The notes beneath the pieces are model-generated. The model was not told where the DNA came from. It did no database searches and saw nothing but the letters and a program-made list of their open reading frames with translations. A stretch of 64,000 bases of DNA from Rhodamnia argentea (taxonomy: Eukaryota; Streptophyta; Magnoliopsida; Myrtales; Myrtaceae): contig NC_063154.1 in NCBI RefSeq assembly GCF_020921035.1, positions 7,812,001 through 7,876,000 on the forward strand, written 5' to 3'. Of this stretch, positions 23,690 to 34,199 are shown piece after piece. The position numbers were made by a program, and so were the translations under genes. Positions within the stretch are counted from its first letter, which is position 1, and each line of letters opens with the position of its first letter.

Positions 23690-24780
23690 TGAACCATTCG
23701 ATTCGGTTTTCGATTTTATTAAATTGGAATCGGTTAAAATCGGCTCGGTGGGACTAGGTTACGGTCGATCCAGTGGGGAACCGACCTAATTAATATTTTT
23801 TTTTAAAAAAATTCTAAATATAAACTTAAACTTAAACCTAAACCTAAAATGCTTAAGGTGCTTAGTATGATGTATATGTTTAGCGACAACGCTATGCAAT
23901 TAACTAGAGGTAGTCTACTGAATATATTGTTAACGAGAAAAATTTAATCATAAATCGCAAAAAAAAAAAAAAATGTAATCGGTCCATGATCGAACCGGAC
24001 CAATCGATCTAGTTCTCGATTCTTCAAACTGGGAATTGGTCATTCCGATCTGGTTCTCCATTCCAGGATGAGACCGAACCGAATCGAAAACCGCTCATCT
24101 CTAATTTAATATAAGCGAATTCCGGCACGTGGTAATATAGCAAGATAAATTTTGGAATCCATTTTTTCCATGAAAAAACTTAAGGCGAATTTCGCCAATC
24201 GGTTTTTGTATACCTAATATTTCCTTTTTCAAAAGGATCTTGTTGATGAATACCCTGATTAGGTATGCTTAATAAGCTAATTCTTTTTCATTTCCGATAC
24301 ACTAGTTATACTTTATAGACACCTAATTTTTTACTTAGGGTTTGATCAAAATTAATCGAAAATATTGTTTCTTTAAAATTTTGCTCGAAAGGTATAATTG
24401 AGCTGTGCTAATTCATGAGCATACCGTCGATACCCAATTTGCCTAAATTAGATGTTAGATCTTTAGATATTGCATCTCTCGATCACAACCATCCGATTGC
24501 GAGGTGATGGAAATTATACACACTTTGACCCGCTCAATTAAATCCGACTTAAAAGTACAAATCAAAATCTCGACACGATAAGAATCACGGCGATTACATG
24601 CATGTTAAGGAAGAAAATAACATAACTTTTCACCACAACCGTTGGTGGGGATGAGCATGGATCCAGGATAGAATCGGGAACTGGAGAATCGAACTGTCGG
24701 TTCCCGACCCGGTTCTAGGTTTTGACGAAGCTAGGGTCCGGTTCTGGGTTCCGTTTTTCTAGGAGCCGCAGAAAACCCTC
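23690..24780. repeat. Intergenic repeat debris
   Basis: At 23695-24105 a TTCGATTCGGTTTTCGATTT-type left end and an inverted GAACCGAATCGAAAACCG right end enclose AT-rich sequence, like a common plant foldback repeat. A related piece starts at about 24650 (GGGGATGAGCATGGATCC, then GGTTCTGGGTTCCG). Nothing between them looks coding. Confidence 0.4.
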
Positions 24781-24811
24781 GCGATAACAAACCCTAACAA
24801 GATGTTGATTC

Positions 24812-25214
24812 TTGAGTACACTAAGAAAAAGTGAGGTTTCTGCTACTCTTGCAGAGGCCGTTCCTCAAGAAGCGAACCTCCATGGCTCAATCCAGCGTTC
24901 CAGGTCCATGCCAGGGACTCTCCACGCCGGTCTTGAAAGAGCTGCGATAACTTTTGGCATTCTGTCTAGGATTTGGCACAATGTGCTTTTACCTCGTGAG
25001 GAACACCACTGTTTAGCGTTGGGTATGGAGACCTTGTGCCAGGCAGCATTCTGGCGAAACTACTTGCTTGTGCTTTTTGTCTTCTCGGGGATGGCTCTCT
25101 CTTGTTGGCCTAATTCTGAGCAAAGCGGCAGATCACCTTGTAGAGAAGTCAGGAAATCCTGCTGGTCAAAGCGCTGCATTTCCGTAACAAAGTGGGCCCA
25201 ATTGAAATGATAAA
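24812..25214 (+). pseudogene. Two-pore potassium channel (TPK/KCO-type) pseudogene
   Basis: Pieces of a plant TPK channel occur in order across shifting frames. They are a basic SRSMPG stretch and the pre-pore segment LHAGLERAAITFGI, then (other frame) LGFGTMCFYLVRN, then SVGYGDLVPGSILAKLLACA with the potassium filter GYGD intact. These are followed by FVFSGMAL, KAADHLVEK and LLVKALHFRNKVGPIEMIKE. At least three frameshifts break it, and a MITE interrupts the end at 25215. The first pore half and the EF-hands are absent. A 132-codon open frame runs through it but mixes frames, so it is not a functional gene. Confidence 0.75.
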
Positions 25215-25482
25215 GGAAGTTGCTAGCATGAAAGTACTGTCAGTTATTTCTAACCATATGATCTTCTAATTAATGAGTATTTTATGCAAAACACACGGTA
25301 ACGGTGTATGGAACTACGGTTGAAATTGTACCGTCCTTGCTAGCATGAAAGTACTGTCGGTTATCTCTGACTATATGATCTCCCAATTAATGAGTGTTTT
25401 ATGTAAAACACGCGATAACGGCGTATGGAACTACGGTCGAAATTGTACCGTCATTGACAGATCTGTCAAGAAAGTATTTTCC
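25215..25482. mobile_element. MITE family M9, copy 1 (internally duplicated)
   Basis: It begins GGAAGTTGCTAGCATGAAAG and ends GAAAGTATTTTCC. The flanks are a 9-bp duplication with one mismatch: AATGATAAA (25206-25214) and AATGCTAAA (25483-25491). The interior is a tandem pair with a 117-bp period (starts at 25222 and 25339), including the TTTTATG(C/T)AAAACAC block shared by the copies at 30130-30281 and 31684-31842. It interrupts the TPK pseudogene. Confidence 0.8.
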
Positions 25483-25499
25483 AATGCTAAAAGCGCCCA

Positions 25500-27100
25500 T
25501 AATGGTTCTCAAGCTCATTCCTTTTATGAGGTAAGAGGTAGATATGGACCTATTCATCATGCTGAGATAGATATCGAGCTGTTCTTTTTTGTATTTTTGG
25601 AAAGGTGGGGTTGTTTCAAATGATATGGAGCTGTTCAATTGGAGCATTTTGTCTATGCACTCCTTTAGTTTCTTTTGATGCTTGTTCCTGGCAGATCCTT
25701 TTGTAGCAGACTCTCCTTTTAACGAAGCTTGATTATTATTCATTTTATTTTACGTGTTCATCTTTTATGATGATTTGTTCCCATTAAAAGATGATATATT
25801 TTCATTTTTATTGTTGTGCTCACTCTCATTTTGCTTAACTAAATATGAAAAAAGAAAAAAAAAAACAAAGAACAAATTGAAATTGGCAGGTTCTCGAATA
25901 CCTTGTAACCGGACCTTAGAACATATGACAGGCTAAGTTCCTGGTTACCAAAAATGAAGAACCTGTTCTAGTAGTAAGGTTCCACCTAGAACTTGTAAGA
26001 AACCTGAAGTCACTCATTCCTAAGTGGCTAAACCAACCTACTAGTCCGGTACCGCGCCAGCACCTCACTGGCATGGGGGCGGCTCGAATATCGACTGCAC
26101 AAGGTTGGATTAGCAAGGAAGGGAATTCATGCCCTTTCAAAGTGACCGCTCAGCCTTTACGCAAGGGCTGCTTTTCATTTGCCAATGTAAATGATTATAA
26201 ACTTCTCTCTTTCAATCACATTCTCTCATACTATCGACGCTACTCATCTTGATCTTAACTTAAACTGGAATTCGGGAGAGATTCGTGTTCGAATATCCCA
26301 GCGATCTCGGGAGAATACGAGTCGAAGTTTGCACCACGATGAGTTAAGGGTTTTGAACCTCTCTAAACCGAATTATCATAGCTGTTATGCTCAAATTAGG
26401 CTAGAAATATCAATGAAATTAGTCATTATTTCTGCTGGCTTAAAAGTTAGGCTTTTTCATGAATAAATAAGCCATCACAATGCCTAAATTACCTTTTCAA
26501 AATCAGAAAAAAAAAATGTGACCCTTTTTTCTGCTGACTATATGGCATGGGGCAGTTCCGTTGCCGGACGTAACTGGTGAGGTCTCGGCCAACGTGATCG
26601 AGTACTGGGAGAAGCACACAGGCTGGTCAATCTCGACTCGCCGACTACTTTTCCATAGCATGGTTAGTATGGAAACTGGTTTTAACAACCTTGGTTATAA
26701 GTCAAAAGGAACTGATTTTCTGTTCCCTTCTCTCTAGGATTATATGTCTAGGCTAGAGAGTTTATGGTTTACACCAGATTTCATGTATACATGTGTATAT
26801 ATATACAATGTGATATTTTCCTTTCGAGCTGTACAAATTCTCCAGGATGAAATAAAGTTAGCAGAAAATGACCTGTACTGTATCACTTAGAAGGCTAAAA
26901 CAGCACAGCATTTTCAAGGTGCGGCCTCTTCCATCTACTATCACCTGATGTGAGCGAAGAGTTATTCAATAATTTCCAGACGCCTCTTTTCAATTCCTTT
27001 CTGTCCTTTCCTTCCTGTTCACTTACTGCAAAGAAGAAACTGCTTGGCGCCTTTCTGGACCATCGAAATCCCGACCCTCGAGGTTGTGGGGGGGGGGACG
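25500..27100. other. Intergenic interval with a SKP1-like scrap
   Basis: Mostly noncoding and AT-rich with no supported gene apart from the fragment at 26552-26626. A run of nine Gs at about 27087-27096 lies just past the stop of the RING-CH gene, in its 3' UTR on the minus strand (C-rich in the transcript). Confidence 0.5.
26552..26626 (+). pseudogene. SKP1/ASK-like fragment
   Basis: An open stretch reads VPLPDVTGEVSANVIEYWEK and then HTG. It resembles the conserved middle of plant SKP1-like (ASK) ubiquitin-ligase adaptors, which have VPLPNVT followed by a VIEYCKKH helix. Only about 25 residues match, the Cys before the Lys pair is Trp, and neither the N-terminal strand nor the C-terminal F-box-binding helices are found nearby. 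A decayed retrocopy is likely, but the match is short and from memory. Confidence 0.45.
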
Positions 27101-27104
27101 AAAT

Positions 27105-28760
27105 TCAGTTGGCACGCGTGGCGTGAGGCGGAGGCTGCTGGGTAGAACTCTCGATCTCTTCGTCTGATGAAGCAAACGACGAACTTGGCGACACCTGCGG
27201 ATTGCTCCCCGAGATTAGTAACTTCCTAAACTATCCGGTCGCCTATCAATAAGCACTCGTGCCCAGCGAAAGAAACGAAGCACAATGTATCGAGCTTGGG
27301 GAACATCAGCAGCATTAAGGACGTGTCCTGTACCTGTTGACGCCGGTGGCGCTGGACGGCAGTTAGCACCCTTATTATGATGTAAATTGGCAGGACAATC
27401 CCCACGGTCCGTAAAGAAAGCAACTGTCTCGCAAAGAATTCATACATTAGCCGCAGAGTCTTGTCACTGCAAAGCTAAGAATATTTGTGCTAGTTTTCTT
27501 CAGACTTACCATTAATAATGACAATGAGTATTCGCCAGTGCCACTCAGCAAGACCGGAAGAGCGTGCCTTAAGATCAGAAGAACCATGAACTGCATCAAA
27601 GTGTGGTAGGTTTAGTATCTGAAAAATCCTGGAACTATCCAATGAAGGAACAGTGTATCTCAATGCGAACTTATAACCGGGTGTATGCCAGAGATGGGCA
27701 TTTTCAGGTGGTAACATGCGTATGCAATTGTGTTTTCGGAGTGGTGGAGGATATAGAGAGAGAGAGAGAGAGATTACAATGCAAGCCACGGAACGGCAGC
27801 ACATTAAGCTTCTTGATACCGAGTGTGAGTGCTCGCTATATGCCGGATCAGAGAAACTTCGATCAGGTGAAACCATCGTTATAAACCGCGGCCCGTTCAA
27901 GTCTCCCCGGTATACCTCCCAGTTTCCCCTAAAACCACAGAGAAAAATAAAGAACATGATGAAATTGGAGCAATCACAACAACCAATTTTCTTCAGCAAC
28001 CTGATAAGAGAGCTTAAACTAGATAGATTTGCCGTTAGATTACCGGAAGTTCATTGGAACCCGACCAAACTGAAATAGCGGCGGCGGGGCTATGTAACCA
28101 GGCTTGAATTGCTGAAATGCAGAAAAACCACCCGAGCAATGTGACATAGAGTTAGAGTTTGAGCTAAGGACTGATGTATGTTGAAAGCAATCAGGCATGA
28201 TGAAAGAAAAGGAAAGACATTTCACCTGGTGACAGATCTCGCACAAAGTGTTACCCTTCTCATTGCACCACCTCTGGACACATCTCCGGTGAGCGTACTG
28301 GAGGATTCAAGAAAGAGGAAAGAAGGACGAAAAAGAATACGGTCAGAGGACGAAAACTATCCGGCGAAACCATACAAACGGAAGACAGAATTGGCTGGCT
28401 AAGAGTTTTGGATATGAAAAATCTGGCTACAGGACACAGATCATCTGATGCGGCAGGACAAGCATGGCACCGACGATAAACGCAGAAAGGATGACTCAGA
28501 CTGACCTTCAAGCTGCCGCAACAAGAGCACGGTGTCTCCATGTTTCTGTCATCGTCTTCATCCTGGCATATGCGGCACTCGACCAATTGCCCCATAGAAG
28601 ATACGTTGCCCAAGTCAACCCTGTGCGAGGTGTTCTCAGCTGGTTTCAAGTCGGAAGCCGGCTCCATAGCTTCGAGATACCGGTTCCGGCTCTCGATTGC
28701 AGCTCCCAAGGTGGACTCGGTGAGCAAGCGATCCACCAACAACACGAAGTGATCCCCCAT
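27105..28760 (-). CDS. RING-CH (MARCH-type) E3 ubiquitin ligase with two membrane spans (7 exons, 268 aa)
   Basis: Coding exons: 28760-28506, 28297-28226, 28111-28044, 27928-27778, 27590-27510, 27423-27334, 27194-27105. All introns are GT-AG and the lengths sum to 807 nt. It starts MGDHFVLLVDRLLTESTL, typical of the plant DUF3675 RING/FYVE/PHD-annotated family (related to Arabidopsis At1g14260, At2g02960 and At2g01275, from memory). The zinc ligands follow the C4HC3 RING-CH pattern: C62-x2-C65, C78-x-C80, H88-x2-C91, C104-x2-C107. Two hydrophobic spans follow at about 180-199 and 210-232, then a basic QRHRRQQ stretch and a Ser/Glu-rich tail. It should be an endomembrane E3 ligase; the substrate is unknown. 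A leader intron is likely (about 28858-29640), with the first exon near 29641-29875 carrying a GA repeat. Confidence 0.9.
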
Positions 28761-29815
28761 TCACTTCAACCAACAGATAACTTGCTTCCTTCGCAAGAAA
28801 CTCGTATTAACGATGGCCAAACCAACTCAATCCGATACCCTCTCTTTTAGCAAGCTTCTGAAACAGAAGACCAATCAACTGCTACCATGAGAATGACTAA
28901 TAAGTAGCAACAGCAAGGCCAAGGAGACATCCTAAGAGAAAACGATGGAAACCAATCGCAGAGACAAAGGGGTCGCAACAAAACATCGAATTGACACTGA
29001 CTTCCTAAATCGATATAGAGCTAAAGAAAAGCTGTGCTCTTGAAATTAACGTGCTGAAGGTAAAGGGCAATCACAGAAAGGAAGACTATCAACAGAAGAC
29101 AAATTGCCTACGTACATAATATCAACAAATGAGTTCAGAAATGGATTAGGATGCACGAGAGTCATATCACGAGGATCAGAAAACAGAAGGCTACCAACTT
29201 TACACCGCAAAATTGAAATGATCAAACGAGAACGGGGATGAGGAGGAATTAAATGTAAAAGATAGCATCCTCCTCTGAAAGCAAAACAAAAAAGACGTCC
29301 TTGACGGTACCGAACTACCGAACAAAACGAACAACCGAGTGAAAGGCGATGTTCTCAAAAGACATCATTTTTTTAGCTACGTACAAAAGCGGGGGACAGA
29401 GAGAGAGAAACAGAGCACCTGGTGTCAGAGAAACCAAGGAGAGAACAAAGTATGGGGGGAAAGGGAAAGAGACCCAGATGCCAAAACAAGAAAAGCTAAA
29501 AACTTGTTCCTCCTTTCTGCAATCAATTCAAAAGCCTTGAATGACGAATATTGAATAGCTTTTGGCTTATGAAAAGGGGAAAAAAAGGATTCCAGGGGAA
29601 AAAGGAAGGAAGGAAGCGAAAAAGGGAAGAAGAGACTTACAAGAAGGGCATGGAATATCTTCAAGCTTAGACAAAACAGAGTGTCTCTCCCTGAATGGAA
29701 ATCTCTCTCTAGTTTCTTTCTCCTTCGAAGCAAAGAGGAAGAGGGAATGGAGTGTTGTGAATGACTTGAAGACATGGGAACGCGTGAACAAGCTAAAAAT
29801 AATTATAGAGAGGAA

Positions 29816-29819
<4 letters not shown>

Positions 29820-29849
<30 letters not shown>
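29820..29849. repeat. GA microsatellite in the probable leader of the RING-CH gene
   Basis: About 15 GA units (CT on the transcribed strand) in the estimated first, noncoding exon. CT-rich leaders are common in plants. Placement in the transcript depends on the inferred start near 29.88 kb. Confidence 0.7.
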
Positions 29850-29854
<5 letters not shown>

Positions 29855-30129
29855 GGGCCAAAAGCTTGTGGATTAAAATAAACAGGGACAAGAATCGAGT
29901 CGCTTTCTCAGCTCAAACGACTCTCTTTCTTTCAGGGGTCGCGTTACGAGTTAGTTTACAGTTGAAAAAATCAAAAGACAAAAAGAGGCAAGAGATTCCA
30001 ACGGTAAAGGCAAAAAAAACTACCTGCGATCCACCCGAATTCAATGCCCCCCTTCGCCTTGCCGTTTTGACCGCCCATTTTTAGCTCGCCTATGCAATCT
30101 CCTCTTTCCTTTTTTCCGAGGTTTTTTAT

Positions 30130-30281
30130 GGAAAGTTGCTATACCGACAATATTATCGGATATTTCTGATCGCATAATCTCTCAATCAATTAATGTTTTA
30201 TGCAAAACACGCAATGATGGTACGTTAATCTATAATTGAGATTGTACTGTCACCGATAATACCGTCAGAAAAACATTTCCC
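30130..30281. mobile_element. MITE family M9, copy 2
   Basis: It starts GGAAAGTTGCTATACCGACA and ends GTCAGAAAAACATTTCCC, with the shared core TTTTATGCAAAACACGCAA. The flanks GTTTTTTAT (30121-30129) and GTTTTCTTT (30282-30290) agree at 7 of 9 positions, as expected for an old 9-bp duplication. It lies about 250 bp upstream of the estimated start of the RING-CH gene. Confidence 0.7.
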
Positions 30282-30299
30282 GTTTTCTTTCCCATGTTC

Positions 30300-31500
30300 T
30301 CCCCTTTTCTCGTATTAATCTATTTTCACTTTCCTTTATCTTTTGCTGAATTTTCATTCTTTTCTGTCCAAAATATGTTGAAAAGGATTTCAAATTCGAC
30401 GATTCTTGCATTTGTAGACATGATCGCATATGATACACGAGATTAATTTACGTCTTTCTTGCGAGAGTATATCCCAGTTCCCTTTTTTCGCTCTTTTTTC
30501 TCCTGTTAATTTTCCATATATTATGTGATCACCCGTTGATTAGCGAGGTTGTTTAGCAGCAAAATGAATTTATCAATGAAGGGTTTTGGAATGGATGAGG
30601 CCTTCCCCTGTTTATAACTTGGCTTGTACTACTACTCACACGAACAAAGCGCGGGTTCTTGCGTTTTGGACTCATCTATTGCGTTGAACCGAAAGCAATT
30701 GAACTCCACGAATGCAAGCTAAAGATTTAGATAATGCTACTCCTCCACAAATATATATAATTGAAATTAATATAAATGTATATGTATTTATATACCATAT
30801 TAAATTCTTGCTAAGCTATCATTAGAGATTATGGAAATTTGCATGAGATCACACTTTGGATTCTCCAATTGACACGTGTGGTCTCAATGTAAAGCAAGCG
30901 GGGAGGAGCCAAAATGTCATCTGGGGATTTCGTCATTTCAGGGGTCATTGAAGTATGAAGGTCAACGGGTTTGTAATTAATCCCACAATACATGGTCCAC
31001 ATAAGTATGGGATTAAGGATCATCTTCATCATGACCCTCGTTTTGTTTACTTACGTAAATGTCGCAAGTCTCTTACTTAAAGTAGCAATTTTGGAAGCAT
31101 GACATTTTTTGAGCTGTCCATTTGTCATCTACATAACGAGAAGGATTAATCAATCGGTGGATCAACAATTTTAAGCGGAAAACAAGCTTTGGTTCCGTTA
31201 TTGACTAGGTAAAGGAGTGCATGGACGGTTGTTTCGAATTTCTAGCATTATAGATGTTGGGTTAAAGTTTTATATCCTAGCAACATAGTCAATTGATATG
31301 TAAATAGTTGTCATTTTAATTGTGTCATTTGACATGAGGAAGGAAAGAAGTTTCGGATGATGCTTGTGATTTTCCCATTTAGATTCGGCTACCATTACCG
31401 GGAATTTTCCAAGATAAAAAGTCTTTAATTGATTTGATTGGGATCGACAATATTAGATACCTCAAAACTACGTATAAATAGCTAAGATTACTCGAAAGTT
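30300..31500. other. Gene-free intergenic DNA
   Basis: AT-rich with short unrelated open frames. I see no gene, RNA or clear repeat here. Confidence 0.5.
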
Positions 31501-31509
31501 GGAGCCTAT

Positions 31510-32255
31510 GGCACTTGTGCCAATTCATTCTCACACCTTTTAATTATGCCAATTAAATACTAAAATTTTTTCACGTTTCATCAATAGAGTCCTTCCGGTC
31601 AATTTTGGTTAAAAAAAAATCACTAATGTGGATATCGGCCGTCGTACGTAGCATAGTCGACACTAGTGTGGATATTTTTAAAAAGGAAATACTTCCCTGA
31701 CAGTTTTACAGTACTATCATTTATTTCTGATTGTACATCCACGCACCATTACCGCTTGTTTTGCATAAAACACTCATTAATTAAAAAATCGTGTGATCAG
31801 AAATAATGATAGTACTATTAAACTGTCAGGCTAGCAACTTCTTTTTTAAAATATACTTTTAAAATTTTTTCATTAAATTTTTGTTTACTTTTTTAATAGA
31901 GCGCTAGCGCGGGTTGTTAGCCGACCCTCCTCGACATTGGGCGAGGGCACGAGGCCTTTGCTAAATTTGAGCCGGGGGAGGGCGCTGCGTATGAGCGAGG
32001 CCGCAATGCCCAGATCTAGCTAGGGCGTGGTGGCCCTCATCGGCGTTGCGTCAAAAAAAAAAGAGAGGGTATTTAAAACATTTTTAAAAACTTGAAATAT
32101 TATAAATAAAAAATTCCACGTTAACGATTTCCAACTAGATGAACTCAATCGAAAAAAAACGTAAAAAGGTTTAGAACTCAATTGGCACAATTGAAAAGTT
32201 TATAATTGAATTGGTCCAAATGCGAAATATTTATTACCTTTTCGATAACTTTCCC
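31510..32255. mobile_element. Long-TIR Mutator-like MITE carrying a nested MITE
   Basis: The left arm (CACTTGTGCCAATTCATTC and on) and the inverted right arm (GAACTCAATTGGCACAATTG) are both present, with a GC-rich core (GCGAGGGC, TAGCTAGGGCGTGG). The left inner arm is split by the 159-bp element at 31684-31842, so this element was there first. Confidence 0.65.
31684..31842. mobile_element. MITE family M9, copy 3 (nested)
   Basis: The inverted ends share CTGACAGTTT and AGTACTATCATT blocks, and similarity runs about 45 bp inward, so most of the element can fold on itself. It is flanked by an exact 9-bp duplication TTTTTAAAA (31675-31683 and 31843-31851). It is inverted relative to copies 1 and 2. 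No coding sequence. Confidence 0.85.
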
Positions 32256-32629
32256 ATCAAACATATGCTGTGAAGTAATACTATTTCTCTTTAGTGGGAT
32301 GAAACTTTAATTAATGAGGAAGGTAGACCCCTTTGACTATGCTCATAGCGACCATTTCTAGATGGTCGTAGGTCGGAGATGGGTTTGGTTGACCCGATTT
32401 GGTGGCAATCTCATCCATCCTCTTCTCAGCATACCTCAGGTTTGCGTATCGAAATAGAACACCATCTCTCTGATTGAATTGCTTCGTGGTTGACACTTGA
32501 CAATAACATTAGGGAAAGAAATTGCACGCATGATCTCATGCAAAATCATTTAATTGGTTTGGTTGGCAGCCGTGCCAAAAAGCAAACAAACCCTCAATCC
32601 CTCCTTCATCTCATGCTTGAAATAAAAGG

Positions 32630-33071
32630 AAAATTATCCAAAAAAATCTTAAATTTATTTCGATTGTATCAATTCAGTCCTAAATTTTTTGTATTCGTGT
32701 CAATTCGGTCCTTACGACCAATTTTGATCGAAAATCGCTAATCTAGCATGACGGGCACTTACATGACTAATTTTTAATAGTATTTTAATATTTTTTGAAT
32801 TTTGAATTTTTATTTTGCTTTTTCTTGTTTTCTTTGTCTTTCTTCTTCTTTTCTTCGTCTCCCTTTAGCCGGTCCCCAAGGCAAGAGAAAAGAAAAAAAG
32901 AAAAATAATTAAAAATAATTAAAAATTGACCACATCGGTGCCGGTCGCATCACATCAATAATTTCCTGTCAAAATTGGCCAAAAAGACTAAATTGACACA
33001 AATACAAATAATTTAGGATTGAATTGGCACAATTATAATAAATTTAAAACTTTTTTTTTGGTTAATTTTCC
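32630..33071. mobile_element. Long-TIR Mutator-like MITE, complete copy
   Basis: The left end GGAAAATTATCCAAAAAAA and the right end (read inverted, GGAAAATTAACCAAAAAAA) are nearly identical and continue through the TCAATTCAGTCCTAAATTT blocks. The core is shorter and less GC-rich than in other copies. A target duplication could not be settled. Confidence 0.7.
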
Positions 33072-33779
33072 ACTCGAAAAGAGGTTATGGAAGCCATCGC
33101 CGCCCTTCAATTTCAATGCAATTATTTACTCTAGAGGACGATCGTGTACGTGCTTCCGAAAAAGTGGTGGACGGTGTGGTTGACCTACCACATTAGCCGG
33201 ATGTTGACTTGCTTAGCCGAAAAATATAGTAAGACATAATCAACCTAAAGCATGCCCCCAAGGTTATTATCATTAGGGTTTTGGAATTTTTAGGGTTTCT
33301 TTGCGAGGTTTTGCACGTGTTGGACATGGCGGCTATTGGTCTCCTCGGACAGTTACGGTGCTGAGTGGTTAAATCACGTGATGGGGTTCGAGTTTAGCTT
33401 TTAGGGTATGTTATTAGAGTTTGCTTCTCGGAGATTTGTTTGTTTTAAGTTAATAAGTAGATTATAATTAAAACTACGCAACTTGGTAGAGAACCGGACA
33501 AAGACGTTGCTTCTTCTCGTGGGTTTCGATATCAATGGTGCGAAACCATTGGAGAGGAGTTGGTAACCCTAATGTTCTCGTACTTGAGATTTCCAGTCGT
33601 GGAATTAGGTTTTCCCCTCTTTTGTTTCGTTAACGAAACCAGTCGCCTGAAGCTGAATGACTGCGTTAGCTTCTATCTGCATATTAAATTGAGGCGTCTA
33701 TTCTGTAGCTTCAACTGCTTTAATAGTTTGCTCAAGGTTTTAAGGACCTTTGGAAGGAAAATTTTCCGAAAGGTCCTAA

Positions 33780-34191
33780 GCTTATTGTGCAGCGGCCAAT
33801 CCAATACTAAAACTTTCGATTCTGTCAATCAAGTCCTTTCAACTAATTTTGGCCGAAAACTGCCGACGTGGAGGTCCGGTCAAGACCGACCACATCCTAT
33901 GTGGCGTGACCCGCGCCGATGTGGATGATTTCTTAATTTTTGAAAAAAAAAAATACAAAGCTTTATTTATTTTTTCCTTGTTTTCGTCATAAGGCCGGTG
34001 AAGTCGCTAGCCACTAGCCGAGGGCCAGTGCTAGGCAAAATTAGCCGGAAGGATACATTGATAACTCGTTAAAAGGTTTAGGTCGAAATTGACAAATCCT
34101 CAAAAAGTTTAGTATTACGTGGCACAATTAAAAGGTTTAAGATTAAATTGGCCGCCGTAAAAGGTGTTTATCACTTCCTGGACAATTTTTC
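33780..34191. mobile_element. Long-TIR Mutator-like MITE, diverged copy
   Basis: The left arm near 33790-33860 (CAAGTCCTTTCAACTAATTTT, then GGCCGAAAACTGCCGACGTGG) and an inverted right arm with repeated AAAAGGTTTA blocks (34070-34140) enclose an AT-rich core. Part of a 122-codon open frame (33560-33928) overlaps it and is not a gene. Confidence 0.5.
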
Positions 34192-34199
34192 CAACCTTT

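Noticed and set aside
24812..25210. A 132-codon plus-strand gene
   Set aside because: The frame mixes segments of a TPK channel read in the wrong frame; motif continuity requires frame changes, so it is a pseudogene.
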